7,394 nt of DNA from assembly GCA_039812405.1 (NCBI GenBank), contig JBDIAL010000194.1, forward strand, positions 1-7,394, read 5' to 3'. Of this stretch, positions 1 through 7,394 are shown piece by piece; the first letter of the stretch is position 1; each line of letters starts with the position of its first letter. Both the position numbers and the translations under genes were made by a program. The stretch is from Nostocoides sp039812405. GTDB taxonomy: Bacteria > Actinomycetota > Actinomycetes > Actinomycetales > Dermatophilaceae. The notes below the pieces were generated by a model, which was given only the letters and a program-made list of their open reading frames with translations, did no database searches and was not told where the DNA came from.

Positions 1-111
1 GAGAACACCGTGAAGAACCACGTCCGCAACATCCTCGACAAGCTCCAGCTCCACTCGCGGATGGAGGCGGCGATGTACGCCGTGCGCGAGAAGCTCATCG
101 ACGAGCAGTGA
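1..111 (+). CDS. NarL/FixJ-family response regulator, C-terminal end (5' truncated by window)
   Basis: Only the last 36 residues and the TGA stop (109-111) are present. The visible peptide begins ENTVKNHVRNILDKLQLHSR and continues with a MEAAMYAVREKL-type tail. This matches the recognition helix and following helix of a LuxR/GerE-type HTH, the DNA-binding output domain of NarL/FixJ response regulators; TVKNHV is the segment that normally contacts the DNA major groove. The phosphoacceptor receiver domain would lie upstream, outside the window, so the partner kinase and targets cannot be read here. The stop overlaps the GTG start of the downstream YcaQ-like gene (GTGA, 108-111), so the two genes are probably co-transcribed and translationally coupled. 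The family call is secure; a more specific role is not. Confidence 0.9.
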   Translation, partial: ENTVKNHVRNILDKLQLHSRMEAAMYAVREKLIDEQ

Positions 112-1325
112 CGTCCGGCGGGCCGCCGCGGCCGGACCGGCTGACGCTCGCGACGGCGCGCCGCGTCGCCCTGGCGGCCCAGGGGTTCGGCAGGCCCCGC
201 CCCACCCCCGGAACCGTCGGCATCCGCGACCTCCAACGGGTCGTCGACACCGTCGGCGTCGTCCAGATCGACAGCGTCAACGTCCTGACGCGGAGTCAGT
301 ACCTCCCCTTCTTCTCGCGACTCGGTCCCTACGACACCGCGCTCCTGGACCGGATGCGCGACCGGGCGCCGCGCCGGCTCGTCGAGTACTGGGCCCACGA
401 GGCGAGCCTCGTCCCCCCGGCGACGTGGCCGCTGCTCGACTTCCGGATGCGCCGGGCCCACGCCGAGGCCTGGGGCGGGATGCGACGGATCGCGCGGGAG
501 CGGCCCGACCTCGTCGAGACGGTCCGCTCCGAGGTCGTCCGCCGCGGACCGATCACCTCCCGGGAGCTCGAGGCGGCCCTCGCGCACGACCGGCCGGTGG
601 TCCGGGAGCAGTGGGGCTGGAACTGGTCGGACGTCAAGCGGGCCCTGGAGCACCTGTTCTGGGCGGGCGAGATCGCGAGCGCCGGCCGGACCAGCCAGTT
701 CGAGCGGCGCTATGCCGCGCCGGAGCGGGTGCTGCCCGTCGCCCTGCGCGCCGGCATCGCCCCGGGGGCGCGCCCGCCGGAGCCCGAGGCCGTCGTCGAG
801 CTGTTGCGCATCGCGGCCCGGGCCCAGGGGGTGGCCACCGAGCAGGACCTGCGCGACTACTTCCGGCTGCGGCCGGACCAGGCGCGCCCCGCCCTGGACG
901 CGCTCGTCGCCGCGGGCGAGCTGCGGCCGGTGACGGTCGAGGGCTGGCGGCGTCCGGCATACCTCCACGAGGGCGCGCGCCGACCGCGGCGGATCACCGC
1001 GACCGCCCTGCTCAGCCCGTTCGACTCCCTCGTGTGGTTCCGGCAGCGGACGGCCGCGCTCTTCGGCTTCGACTTCCGGCTCGAGATCTACACGCCGGCG
1101 CATCGGCGGGTCCACGGCTACTACGTCCTGCCCTTCCTGGTCGGCGAGCGGCTCGTCGCCCGCGTCGATCTCAAAGCGGACCGGGCCGCGGGGGTGCTGC
1201 GGGCGCACGCCGTCCACTGGGAGCCGGAGGCGCCCCCCGGCGCGCCGGCAGCCCTCGAGGAGGAGCTCGGCCGGATGGCCGCCTGGCTCGGCCTGCTGTC
1301 GGTCGGCATGCCGACCGACAGCTGA
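108..1325 (+). CDS. YcaQ/AlkX-type winged-helix DNA glycosylase (HTH_42 family)
   Basis: This 405-residue protein belongs to the YcaQ/AlkZ family (winged-helix DNA-binding domain, formerly DUF1006). Family members excise alkylated or crosslinked bases; E. coli YcaQ (AlkX) unhooks interstrand crosslinks, and Streptomyces AlkZ protects against azinomycin. Visible hallmarks are VVQIDSVNVL with Q53-I54-D55, matching the Q-hydrophobic-D catalytic motif of the AlkX branch rather than the QxQ of AlkZ; WAHEASLVP at 95-103; and the strongly conserved C-terminal block LLSPFDSLVW (301-310), FGFDFRLEIYTP, GYYVLPFLVG and ARVDLKADR (about 319-359). Length is normal for the family. The GTG start at 108 is chosen because it overlaps the upstream stop as GTGA and places the usual N-terminal helix correctly; upstream ribosome-binding sequence is weak (GACGAG), consistent with coupling. 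It is convergent with the following acetyltransferase gene. Substrate range is inferred from the family only. Confidence 0.88.
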   Translation: MTSGGPPRPDRLTLATARRVALAAQGFGRPRPTPGTVGIRDLQRVVDTVGVVQIDSVNVLTRSQYLPFFSRLGPYDTALLDRMRDRAPRRLVEYWAHEASLVPPATWPLLDFRMRRAHAEAWGGMRRIARERPDLVETVRSEVVRRGPITSRELEAALAHDRPVVREQWGWNWSDVKRALEHLFWAGEIASAGRTSQFERRYAAPERVLPVALRAGIAPGARPPEPEAVVELLRIAARAQGVATEQDLRDYFRLRPDQARPALDALVAAGELRPVTVEGWRRPAYLHEGARRPRRITATALLSPFDSLVWFRQRTAALFGFDFRLEIYTPAHRRVHGYYVLPFLVGERLVARVDLKADRAAGVLRAHAVHWEPEAPPGAPAALEEELGRMAAWLGLLSVGMPTDS

Positions 1326-1350
1326 GGGGACGGCGGGAGCGACGGGCTCG

Positions 1351-1404
1351 GCCGCGCAGCAGCTCGCTCAGCCGCGCAGCAGCTCGCTCAGCCGCGCAGC
1401 AGCT
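1351..1404. repeat. 20-bp tandem repeat, about 2.7 copies, over the 3' end of the double-GNAT gene
   Basis: The unit gccgcgcagcagctcgctca occurs at 1351-1370 and 1371-1390 without mismatch, followed by a partial third copy at 1391-1405 (gccgcgcagcagctc). Read on the minus strand, each unit carries the terminal codons of the acetyltransferase (ELLRG) and its TGA stop. The functional copy is 1388-1404; the other copies lie downstream of the stop and partly fill the 62-bp gap to the convergent glycosylase gene. Because 20 is not a multiple of three, the extra copies fall in other frames. It looks like slippage or unequal duplication of a gene end. Confidence 0.9.
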
Positions 1405-2584
1405 CCCAGTGGAGGGCGTTCTCCCACGTGCCGTCCGGCAGGTGGTCGGTGGCGTGCTCGATGCCCCAGCGGACGAATCCGAGCCGCTCGAGGACGGAGT
1501 TGGAGGCATGGTTGTCGGCCGCCGTCACCGCCGACAGCCGGCTCAGGCCGAGCCCGCCGGCGTGCCTCGGCGCGAAGGCGTGCTCGACGGCGAGATCACC
1601 CGCGGCCGTCGCGACGCCGCGCCCGCGGGCCGAGGGGTAGAGGAAGTAGCCGAGCTCGGCGCCCGGCTCGCTGACCGGCCCCCCGCGGCTGAAGACCATG
1701 ACCGCGCCGAGCGCGGCGTCGCTCGTCGCGTCCGCGACGCACCAGGTGATCCCCTCGCCGCGGGCCGCGCGCTCGCGCCGCTCGAGGAGCCAGTGGTCGA
1801 AGGTCAGGTCGTCGGGCGCGGCGCCGAGCGGCAGATGGTGGCCCGGGTTCGCGAGCGGCTCGGTCGTCGAGGCGTCCGCGTCGCGCCACGGCCGCAGCCG
1901 GATCCCGTTCGCCTCGAGCACGGGGACCTCGAGCCACCGGCTCGCCGGCACCATCGGGGCGAGAGGGGACAGGCTGGCATACCAGTGGTCGCGGGCGAGC
2001 TCCGTGCCGTCCGGGCCGGGGTATCCGGGTCCGGACTGGGGGATCGTCCCGTGCATCGTGAACCCGCAGGCCCACGCGACCCGGCGTGAGGGGAAGTTGC
2101 CGACGACCGCCCCCCAGTGGATCCGGACGAGTGGGCCGTCGCCGATCCCCTCGGCGAACCCGTGCGCGGCGACGAGCCGGACCGCGCGGGCCATGACCCC
2201 CTCGCCCCGGGCGGCCGGGTGCAGTCCGTAGCCGATCTCCGCCGTCCGTCCGGGCCGGGGCCGCAGGTCGACCTGCCCGGCGAACCGCGTCACCCCCGCC
2301 GCGTCGGTCCAGTCGATCGCCCACACGCGGTCTCCGTGCGGGTCCTCCCACTGCCCGCGCACGACGGCGCACCAGCGCAGGGCGTCGGCCCGGCGGTAGT
2401 ACCGCGGGATCGTCGTCCATCGCTGCATGTCCGGGTCGGTCGCGAGCTCCCGGACGGCGTCGGCGTCCTTGGGCCGCAGGGCGCGCAGCGTCACCACGCC
2501 GTCGGTGAGGGTCGGGACGATGCCCGGGTATGCCGTCGGCCCGGCGGGCGCCACGGTGGGGCGGGAGCGGGAGGCACGGGTCAC
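1388..2584 (-). CDS. GNAT-family N-acetyltransferase with two tandem GNAT domains
   Basis: A 398-residue protein of two RimJ/RimL-like GNAT (Gcn5-related) acetyltransferase domains. Domain 1 covers about residues 26-190: it opens DGVVTLRALRPKDADAVREL, has acetyl-CoA motif A LHPAARGEGVMARAVRLVAA at about 121-140, and VGNFPSRRVAWACGF at about 161-175. Domain 2 covers about 219-398: it opens LEANGIRLRPWRDADA, has LYPSARGRGVATAAGDLAVE at about 315-334, and the typical AADNHASNSVLERLGF near 355-370. Both pyrophosphate-binding loops (RGEGVM and RGRGVA) look intact, so both halves may be active. The substrate (amine, antibiotic, protein N-terminus) cannot be read. The start used is a GTG at 2584-2582, the closest one giving a full first domain; no clear Shine-Dalgarno precedes it. 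The same frame stays open upstream through the repeat array, so a longer N-terminus starting at an ATG inside the repeats (e.g. 2803) cannot be excluded, though it looks less likely. Confidence 0.85.
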   Translation of the reverse strand: MTRASRSRPTVAPAGPTAYPGIVPTLTDGVVTLRALRPKDADAVRELATDPDMQRWTTIPRYYRRADALRWCAVVRGQWEDPHGDRVWAIDWTDAAGVTRFAGQVDLRPRPGRTAEIGYGLHPAARGEGVMARAVRLVAAHGFAEGIGDGPLVRIHWGAVVGNFPSRRVAWACGFTMHGTIPQSGPGYPGPDGTELARDHWYASLSPLAPMVPASRWLEVPVLEANGIRLRPWRDADASTTEPLANPGHHLPLGAAPDDLTFDHWLLERRERAARGEGITWCVADATSDAALGAVMVFSRGGPVSEPGAELGYFLYPSARGRGVATAAGDLAVEHAFAPRHAGGLGLSRLSAVTAADNHASNSVLERLGFVRWGIEHATDHLPDGTWENALHWELLRG

Positions 2585-2640
2585 CGGTCCAGACTGCCAA
2601 CGACGCCGGTATGCCGTCCACCTGCCACGCGCCGTGCCGG

Positions 2641-2808
2641 CCTGCATGAGCGCGCCACCGGCCTGCATGAGACTGTCCAATTGGGTCGGATTCATGCAGG
2701 AGGGTGGGGGACCGGGTTGCATGAGACTGTCCAATTGGGTCGGATTCATGCAGGGGGGTGGGGGACCGGCCTGCATGAGACTGTCCAATTGGGTCGGATT
2801 CATGCAGG
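2641..2808. repeat. 54-bp-period tandem array of 39-bp imperfect palindromes (3 full units plus a left-end fragment)
   Basis: Full units lie at 2662-2700, 2716-2754 and 2770-2808. Each begins CCTGCATGA (GTTGCATGA in unit 2), ends TCATGCAGG, and has a shared core gactgtCCAATTGGgtcgg; units 1 and 3 are identical. The 9-bp ends are perfect inverted repeats, and the core holds the palindrome CCAATTGG, so each unit can fold as a hairpin or act as a dyad operator. The two 15-bp spacers (2701-2715 and 2755-2769) differ by a single base (A/G), making the period exactly 54 bp. A fragment of the left end, CCTGCATGAG, sits at 2641-2650. The array fills most of the region between two divergent acetyltransferase genes and is clearly less GC-rich than its surroundings. 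Near-identical, short spacers rule out CRISPR. Function unknown: operator array, REP-like element or remnant of a small mobile element are all possible. Confidence 0.93.
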
Positions 2809-2851
2809 GCGGGCGAGTGCCGGGGCGGGTGTGGTGTGCTGTGCTGGGTCC

Positions 2852-3151
2852 ATGAGCGAGCAGCCGCAGGTGGTCGTGGCCGATGACGAGGTGGGCAGCC
2901 GGTACGCCGCGATGCTCGACGGACGGGTGGCCGGCTTCGCGGAGTACCTCCGCACCGGGGACCGGGTCGTCTTCACCCACACGGAGGTGGACCCCGCCTT
3001 CGAGGGGCGGGGCGTCGGCGGTGCCATCGCCCGGTATGCCCTCGACGACGTCCGCCGCCGCGGCGGGCTGACCGTCGTGCCGAGCTGCCCCTTCATCAGG
3101 GCGTGGATCGACCGGCACCCCGACTACCAGGATCTCGTGGCCTCCCGCTGA
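2852..3151 (+). CDS. Small GNAT-family N-acetyltransferase (YjdJ-type, Acetyltransf_CG)
   Basis: A 99-residue protein of the minimal single-domain GNAT group typified by YjdJ-like proteins (Pfam Acetyltransf_CG). Visible hallmarks in order are SRYAAMLDGRVAGFAEY (about 16-32), the beta-strand FTHTEVDPAFEGRGVGGAIA (41-60) containing the acetyl-CoA loop EGRGVGG at 51-57, and the typical ending VVPSCPFIRAWIDRHPDYQDLV (75-96) with Cys79 and the RHPDY signature. Length is normal for this group. Substrates of the family are mostly unknown. The ATG at 2852 fits the family N-terminus, but no Shine-Dalgarno lies just upstream (the bases before it are gtgctgggtcc). Translation may therefore be leaderless or coupled to an upstream reading frame whose TGA overlaps this ATG (ATGA, 2852-2855). 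It is divergent from the double-GNAT gene and followed by a strong hairpin, so it is probably not part of a secA operon. Confidence 0.87.
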   Translation: MSEQPQVVVADDEVGSRYAAMLDGRVAGFAEYLRTGDRVVFTHTEVDPAFEGRGVGGAIARYALDDVRRRGGLTVVPSCPFIRAWIDRHPDYQDLVASR

Positions 3152-3157
3152 CCTGAC

Positions 3158-3187
3158 CCGACCCGGCGTCGGCCCGCGCCGGGTCGG
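3158..3187 (+). terminator. GC-rich hairpin just after the small GNAT gene, probable terminator
   Basis: CCGACCCGGCG (3158-3168) pairs perfectly with CGCCGGGTCGG (3177-3187) across an 8-nt loop, starting six bases after the stop codon. There is no T-tract, but U-less hairpins are commonly proposed as terminators in high-GC actinobacteria. It would separate the small acetyltransferase transcript from the secA promoter. Position and stem are seen directly; terminator activity is inferred. Confidence 0.55.
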
Positions 3188-3271
3188 CCCGACCTCGGCC
3201 GCGTCGGGAACGACCCGGCCCCCGCGGGCGTTGGACGGTCTCGCAGGGGCGGGCCTCCGGCATACCTCCAC

Positions 3272-3277
3272 TAGGCT
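3272..3277 (+). promoter_or_regulatory. Possible -10 element (TAGGCT) for secA
   Basis: CACTAGGCTGAC contains TAGGCT, resembling the TANNNT -10 consensus of actinobacterial housekeeping sigma factors. It lies 69 bases before the secA GTG and downstream of a hairpin that probably ends the previous transcript. No convincing -35 hexamer at 16-18 bp spacing is visible, so this is a weak call. A GGCATACC octamer (3259-3266) sits immediately upstream. Confidence 0.35.
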
Positions 3278-3333
3278 GACCCGGACCGGTCCGTCGGGCG
3301 TCCACCGTCCCCGGACCCCACCGATTCGACAGC

Positions 3334-3338
3334 AGGAG
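3334..3338 (+). promoter_or_regulatory. Ribosome-binding site of secA
   Basis: AGGAG ends eight bases before the GTG at 3347. It is the best Shine-Dalgarno sequence in the window at a gene start and decides the secA start in favour of this GTG. Confidence 0.8.
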
Positions 3339-3346
3339 TTCGCAGC

Positions 3347-6253
<2,907 letters not shown>

Positions 6254-6265
<12 letters not shown>

Positions 6266-6283
6266 GGCGCCGCCAGGCAGGGC
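6254..6283. repeat. 15-bp tandem duplication spanning the secA stop codon
   Basis: gccgccaggtagggc (6254-6268) is followed directly by gccgccaggcagggc (6269-6283). The single difference is T/C: the first copy holds the TAG stop of secA (6263-6265), the second has CAG at the same place. The unit is in frame (five codons), so the secA C-terminus GAAR is repeated just after the stop. Confidence 0.8.
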
Positions 6284-6310
6284 GTCCGGCAGGACCGCCA
6301 CAGGAGCGAC

Positions 6311-6342
6311 AGCGACCCGGGTCGCGGACCGATCGGGTCGCT
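6311..6342. terminator. Inverted repeat in the secA/Rv3235 convergent junction, possible bidirectional terminator
   Basis: AGCGACCCG (6311-6319) pairs with CGGGTCGCT (6334-6342), a 9-bp stem over a 14-nt loop that itself can form a GGTC/GACC mini-stem. The left arm also belongs to a perfect 14-bp palindrome GCGACCCGGGTCGC (6312-6325), giving an alternative fold. It lies 45 bases after the secA stop and 13 bases after the stop of the opposing gene, so it could end both transcripts. No T-tract on either side; activity is inferred. Confidence 0.5.
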
Positions 6343-6355
6343 TCCGGGCGGCCTG

Positions 6356-6892
6356 TCAGCCGAGCTGGAGGACGACGATCCGCCAGTCGCCGTCGTAGCC
6401 GGCGAGCCGCATGGCGAGCGCCCGGACCCGGCCGCCGTCGACGACGACGACGGTGACCTCGGCGATGCCGTCGCGCGGCTCGCACACGAGGACCCGGCGC
6501 ACGACGACCGGCCGGCGGCGCCCCGCCGAGGCACCCGACTCGCGGGCCCGGCGCTGCGCGAGGAGTGCGCGCCGGGCCAGCACGGCATACACCTCGGGGG
6601 AGGTCCATCGCAGCAGCTGGACCGGGGTGCGGGTCCCGGAGAGGACCTCGACGACGGCCTGGGCGAGGTGGGTGGCCCTCGGGTGCGGGTCGGGCAGCTG
6701 CGCGCGGTCGGTGGGCTGGGGGCCGACGAGGAGCGCGTCGCCGTCCTCCTCGTCGGAGAAGTCGACGGCCAGCGCCTCCTGGACGTAGGGCGTGCTGCTC
6801 TCCCGATGGGTCGCCATGAGCTCGGCATGACTCGCGAAGCTCTCGTCCGGCATCCTGTCGGGCACGCTGTGCAGCCCCCGGCCACGGCTCAT
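6356..6892 (-). CDS. Rv3235-family protein (DUF6459-like), function unknown
   Basis: A 178-residue protein matching the actinobacterial Rv3235 family, named after a mycobacterial gene that also lies near secA1. The recognisable part is the C-terminal half: THLAQAVVEVLSGTRTPVQL and LLRWTSPEVYAVLARRALLA (about 74-112), a basic/Ala linker, then VRRVLVCEPRDGIAEVTVVV (131-150), GGRVRALAMRLAGYDGDWRI and a C-terminal VVLQLG. The first 70 residues are polar and acidic (FSDEEDGD) and look disordered. No catalytic motif, signal peptide or membrane segment is visible. The ATG at 6892-6890 is chosen because it overlaps the stop of the upstream LysM gene as ATGA, implying coupled translation and a shared role with that gene. 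A longer frame upstream exists but only as a shadow of the LysM coding sequence. Biochemical role is unknown. Confidence 0.82.
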   Translation of the reverse strand: MSRGRGLHSVPDRMPDESFASHAELMATHRESSTPYVQEALAVDFSDEEDGDALLVGPQPTDRAQLPDPHPRATHLAQAVVEVLSGTRTPVQLLRWTSPEVYAVLARRALLAQRRARESGASAGRRRPVVVRRVLVCEPRDGIAEVTVVVVDGGRVRALAMRLAGYDGDWRIVVLQLG

Positions 6893-7394
6893 CGGGCCGT
6901 GGCCGGGGTCGGGACCCGCAGCACCTGACCGGGCCGGAGCAGGTCGGGGTCGGGGCCGATGAGGTGCCGGTTCGCGGCATACCACCGCGGCCACGCGCGG
7001 GCGACCTCCGGATCGGTCGCGTCGGGTCCGAGCGCGGCCGCGGCGATGGACCACAGGGTGTCGCCGCGGTGGACGACGACGCCGTCGGGAGCCGGCAGCC
7101 CTCGGCTGCCGAGGACGGCAGGCGTCGGCACCCGGCGAACCGCCGGACGCTGCGGCACGAAGCGGGGGTCGGGCGCTGTGCCGTGACCGGCCCGTGGGGT
7201 CGTCGACGTCGGTGGTATGCCAGGTGCCCCCGATCCGGGGGGCGCCGCGAAGCCGACCTCCGGCGCATCCTCCGGTGCCCGGTCGAGGGGGTGCGGGGTC
7301 GCGGCGGTCGGCGGTCCGGACGGGTCGACGAGCCGGGACACCGTGGTCCGCGTGCCGACGAGCAGCCCGGGCCGAGCCGCTCCGGCGACCGCCG
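6889..7394 (-). CDS. LysM-domain protein, C-terminal part (5' truncated by window)
   Basis: The last 167 residues of a protein whose frame remains open to the window edge (first complete codon ends at 7392). The visible chain begins AVAGAARPGLLVGTRTTVSR, possibly the end of a membrane-proximal segment, followed by a Pro/Ala/Thr-rich linker of roughly 80 residues with no predicted fold. It ends in one LysM domain (about 6912-7083): GVVVHRGDTLWSIAAAALGP, then WPRWYAANRHLIGPDPDLLR and PGQVLRVP. LysM binds N-acetylglucosamine-containing glycans such as peptidoglycan, so an envelope-linked function is likely. A GTG at 7341 could act as a start, but the similar composition upstream suggests the gene continues beyond the window. 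Its TGA overlaps the ATG of the Rv3235-family gene (ATGA, 6889-6892). The linker DNA includes a perfect 8-bp hairpin (7093-7100 with 7104-7111). Confidence 0.85.
   Translation of the reverse strand, partial: AVAGAARPGLLVGTRTTVSRLVDPSGPPTAATPHPLDRAPEDAPEVGFAAPPGSGAPGIPPTSTTPRAGHGTAPDPRFVPQRPAVRRVPTPAVLGSRGLPAPDGVVVHRGDTLWSIAAAALGPDATDPEVARAWPRWYAANRHLIGPDPDLLRPGQVLRVPTPATAR

Noticed and set aside
425..2089. Long plus-strand frame overlapping the YcaQ-like gene and the antisense of the double-GNAT gene
   Set aside because: Crosses two well-supported genes out of phase and encodes only Arg/Ala/Gly-rich sequence.
2698..2703. AGGAGG resembling a strong Shine-Dalgarno inside the repeat array
   Set aside because: It arises from the unit end plus the first spacer. 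The next ATG (2721) is 17 bases away, and a closer GTG leads quickly to a stop, so no sensible gene follows.
2641..2808. CRISPR array
   Set aside because: The spacers are 15 bp and nearly identical to each other, the repeats are long dyads, and no cas genes are present; it is a 54-bp tandem repeat.
3231..3236. TTGGAC as a -35 element for secA
   Set aside because: It lies 35 bp from the TAGGCT -10 candidate, far beyond the usual 16-18 bp spacing.

Overview
The window is very GC-rich (above 70% by eye), and coding is dense with G/C at third codon positions. It looks like chromosomal DNA of a high-GC actinobacterium. The actinobacterial-type SecA next to an Rv3235-family gene, and the response-regulator tail, fit the Micrococcales; a member near Intrasporangiaceae/Dermatophilaceae is my guess, not a demonstrated assignment.

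Layout from left to right. (1) 1-111: C-terminal end of a NarL/FixJ (LuxR-type HTH) response regulator. (2) 108-1325: a YcaQ/AlkX-type winged-helix DNA glycosylase, coupled to the regulator by a GTGA stop/start overlap. (3) 1388-2584, minus strand: a protein with two GNAT acetyltransferase domains, convergent with the glycosylase, with its last codons and stop repeated in a 20-bp tandem array. (4) 2585-2851: a divergent intergenic region holding three near-identical 39-bp dyad repeats at an exact 54-bp period plus a left-end fragment. (5) 2852-3151: a small YjdJ-type GNAT protein. (6) 3152-3346: a GC-rich hairpin, a possible -10 element and the secA ribosome-binding site. (7) 3347-6265: complete secA, the ATPase motor of the Sec secretion pathway. 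(8) 6266-6355: a convergent junction with a short tandem duplication over the secA stop and a hairpin. (9) 6356-6892 and 6889-7394, minus strand: an Rv3235-family protein and the C-terminal part of a LysM protein, coupled by an ATGA overlap.

The genes are mostly housekeeping: protein export (secA), a cell-wall-associated LysM protein with its coupled partner, DNA repair, and two acetyltransferases of unknown substrate. I see no phage, defence or biosynthetic system. The most striking non-gene signals are a dispersed octamer GGCATACC/GGTATGCC, found 8 times exactly and 4 more times as a 6- or 7-base core, in several reading frames and in intergenic DNA, and the 54-bp-period dyad array between the divergent acetyltransferase genes.
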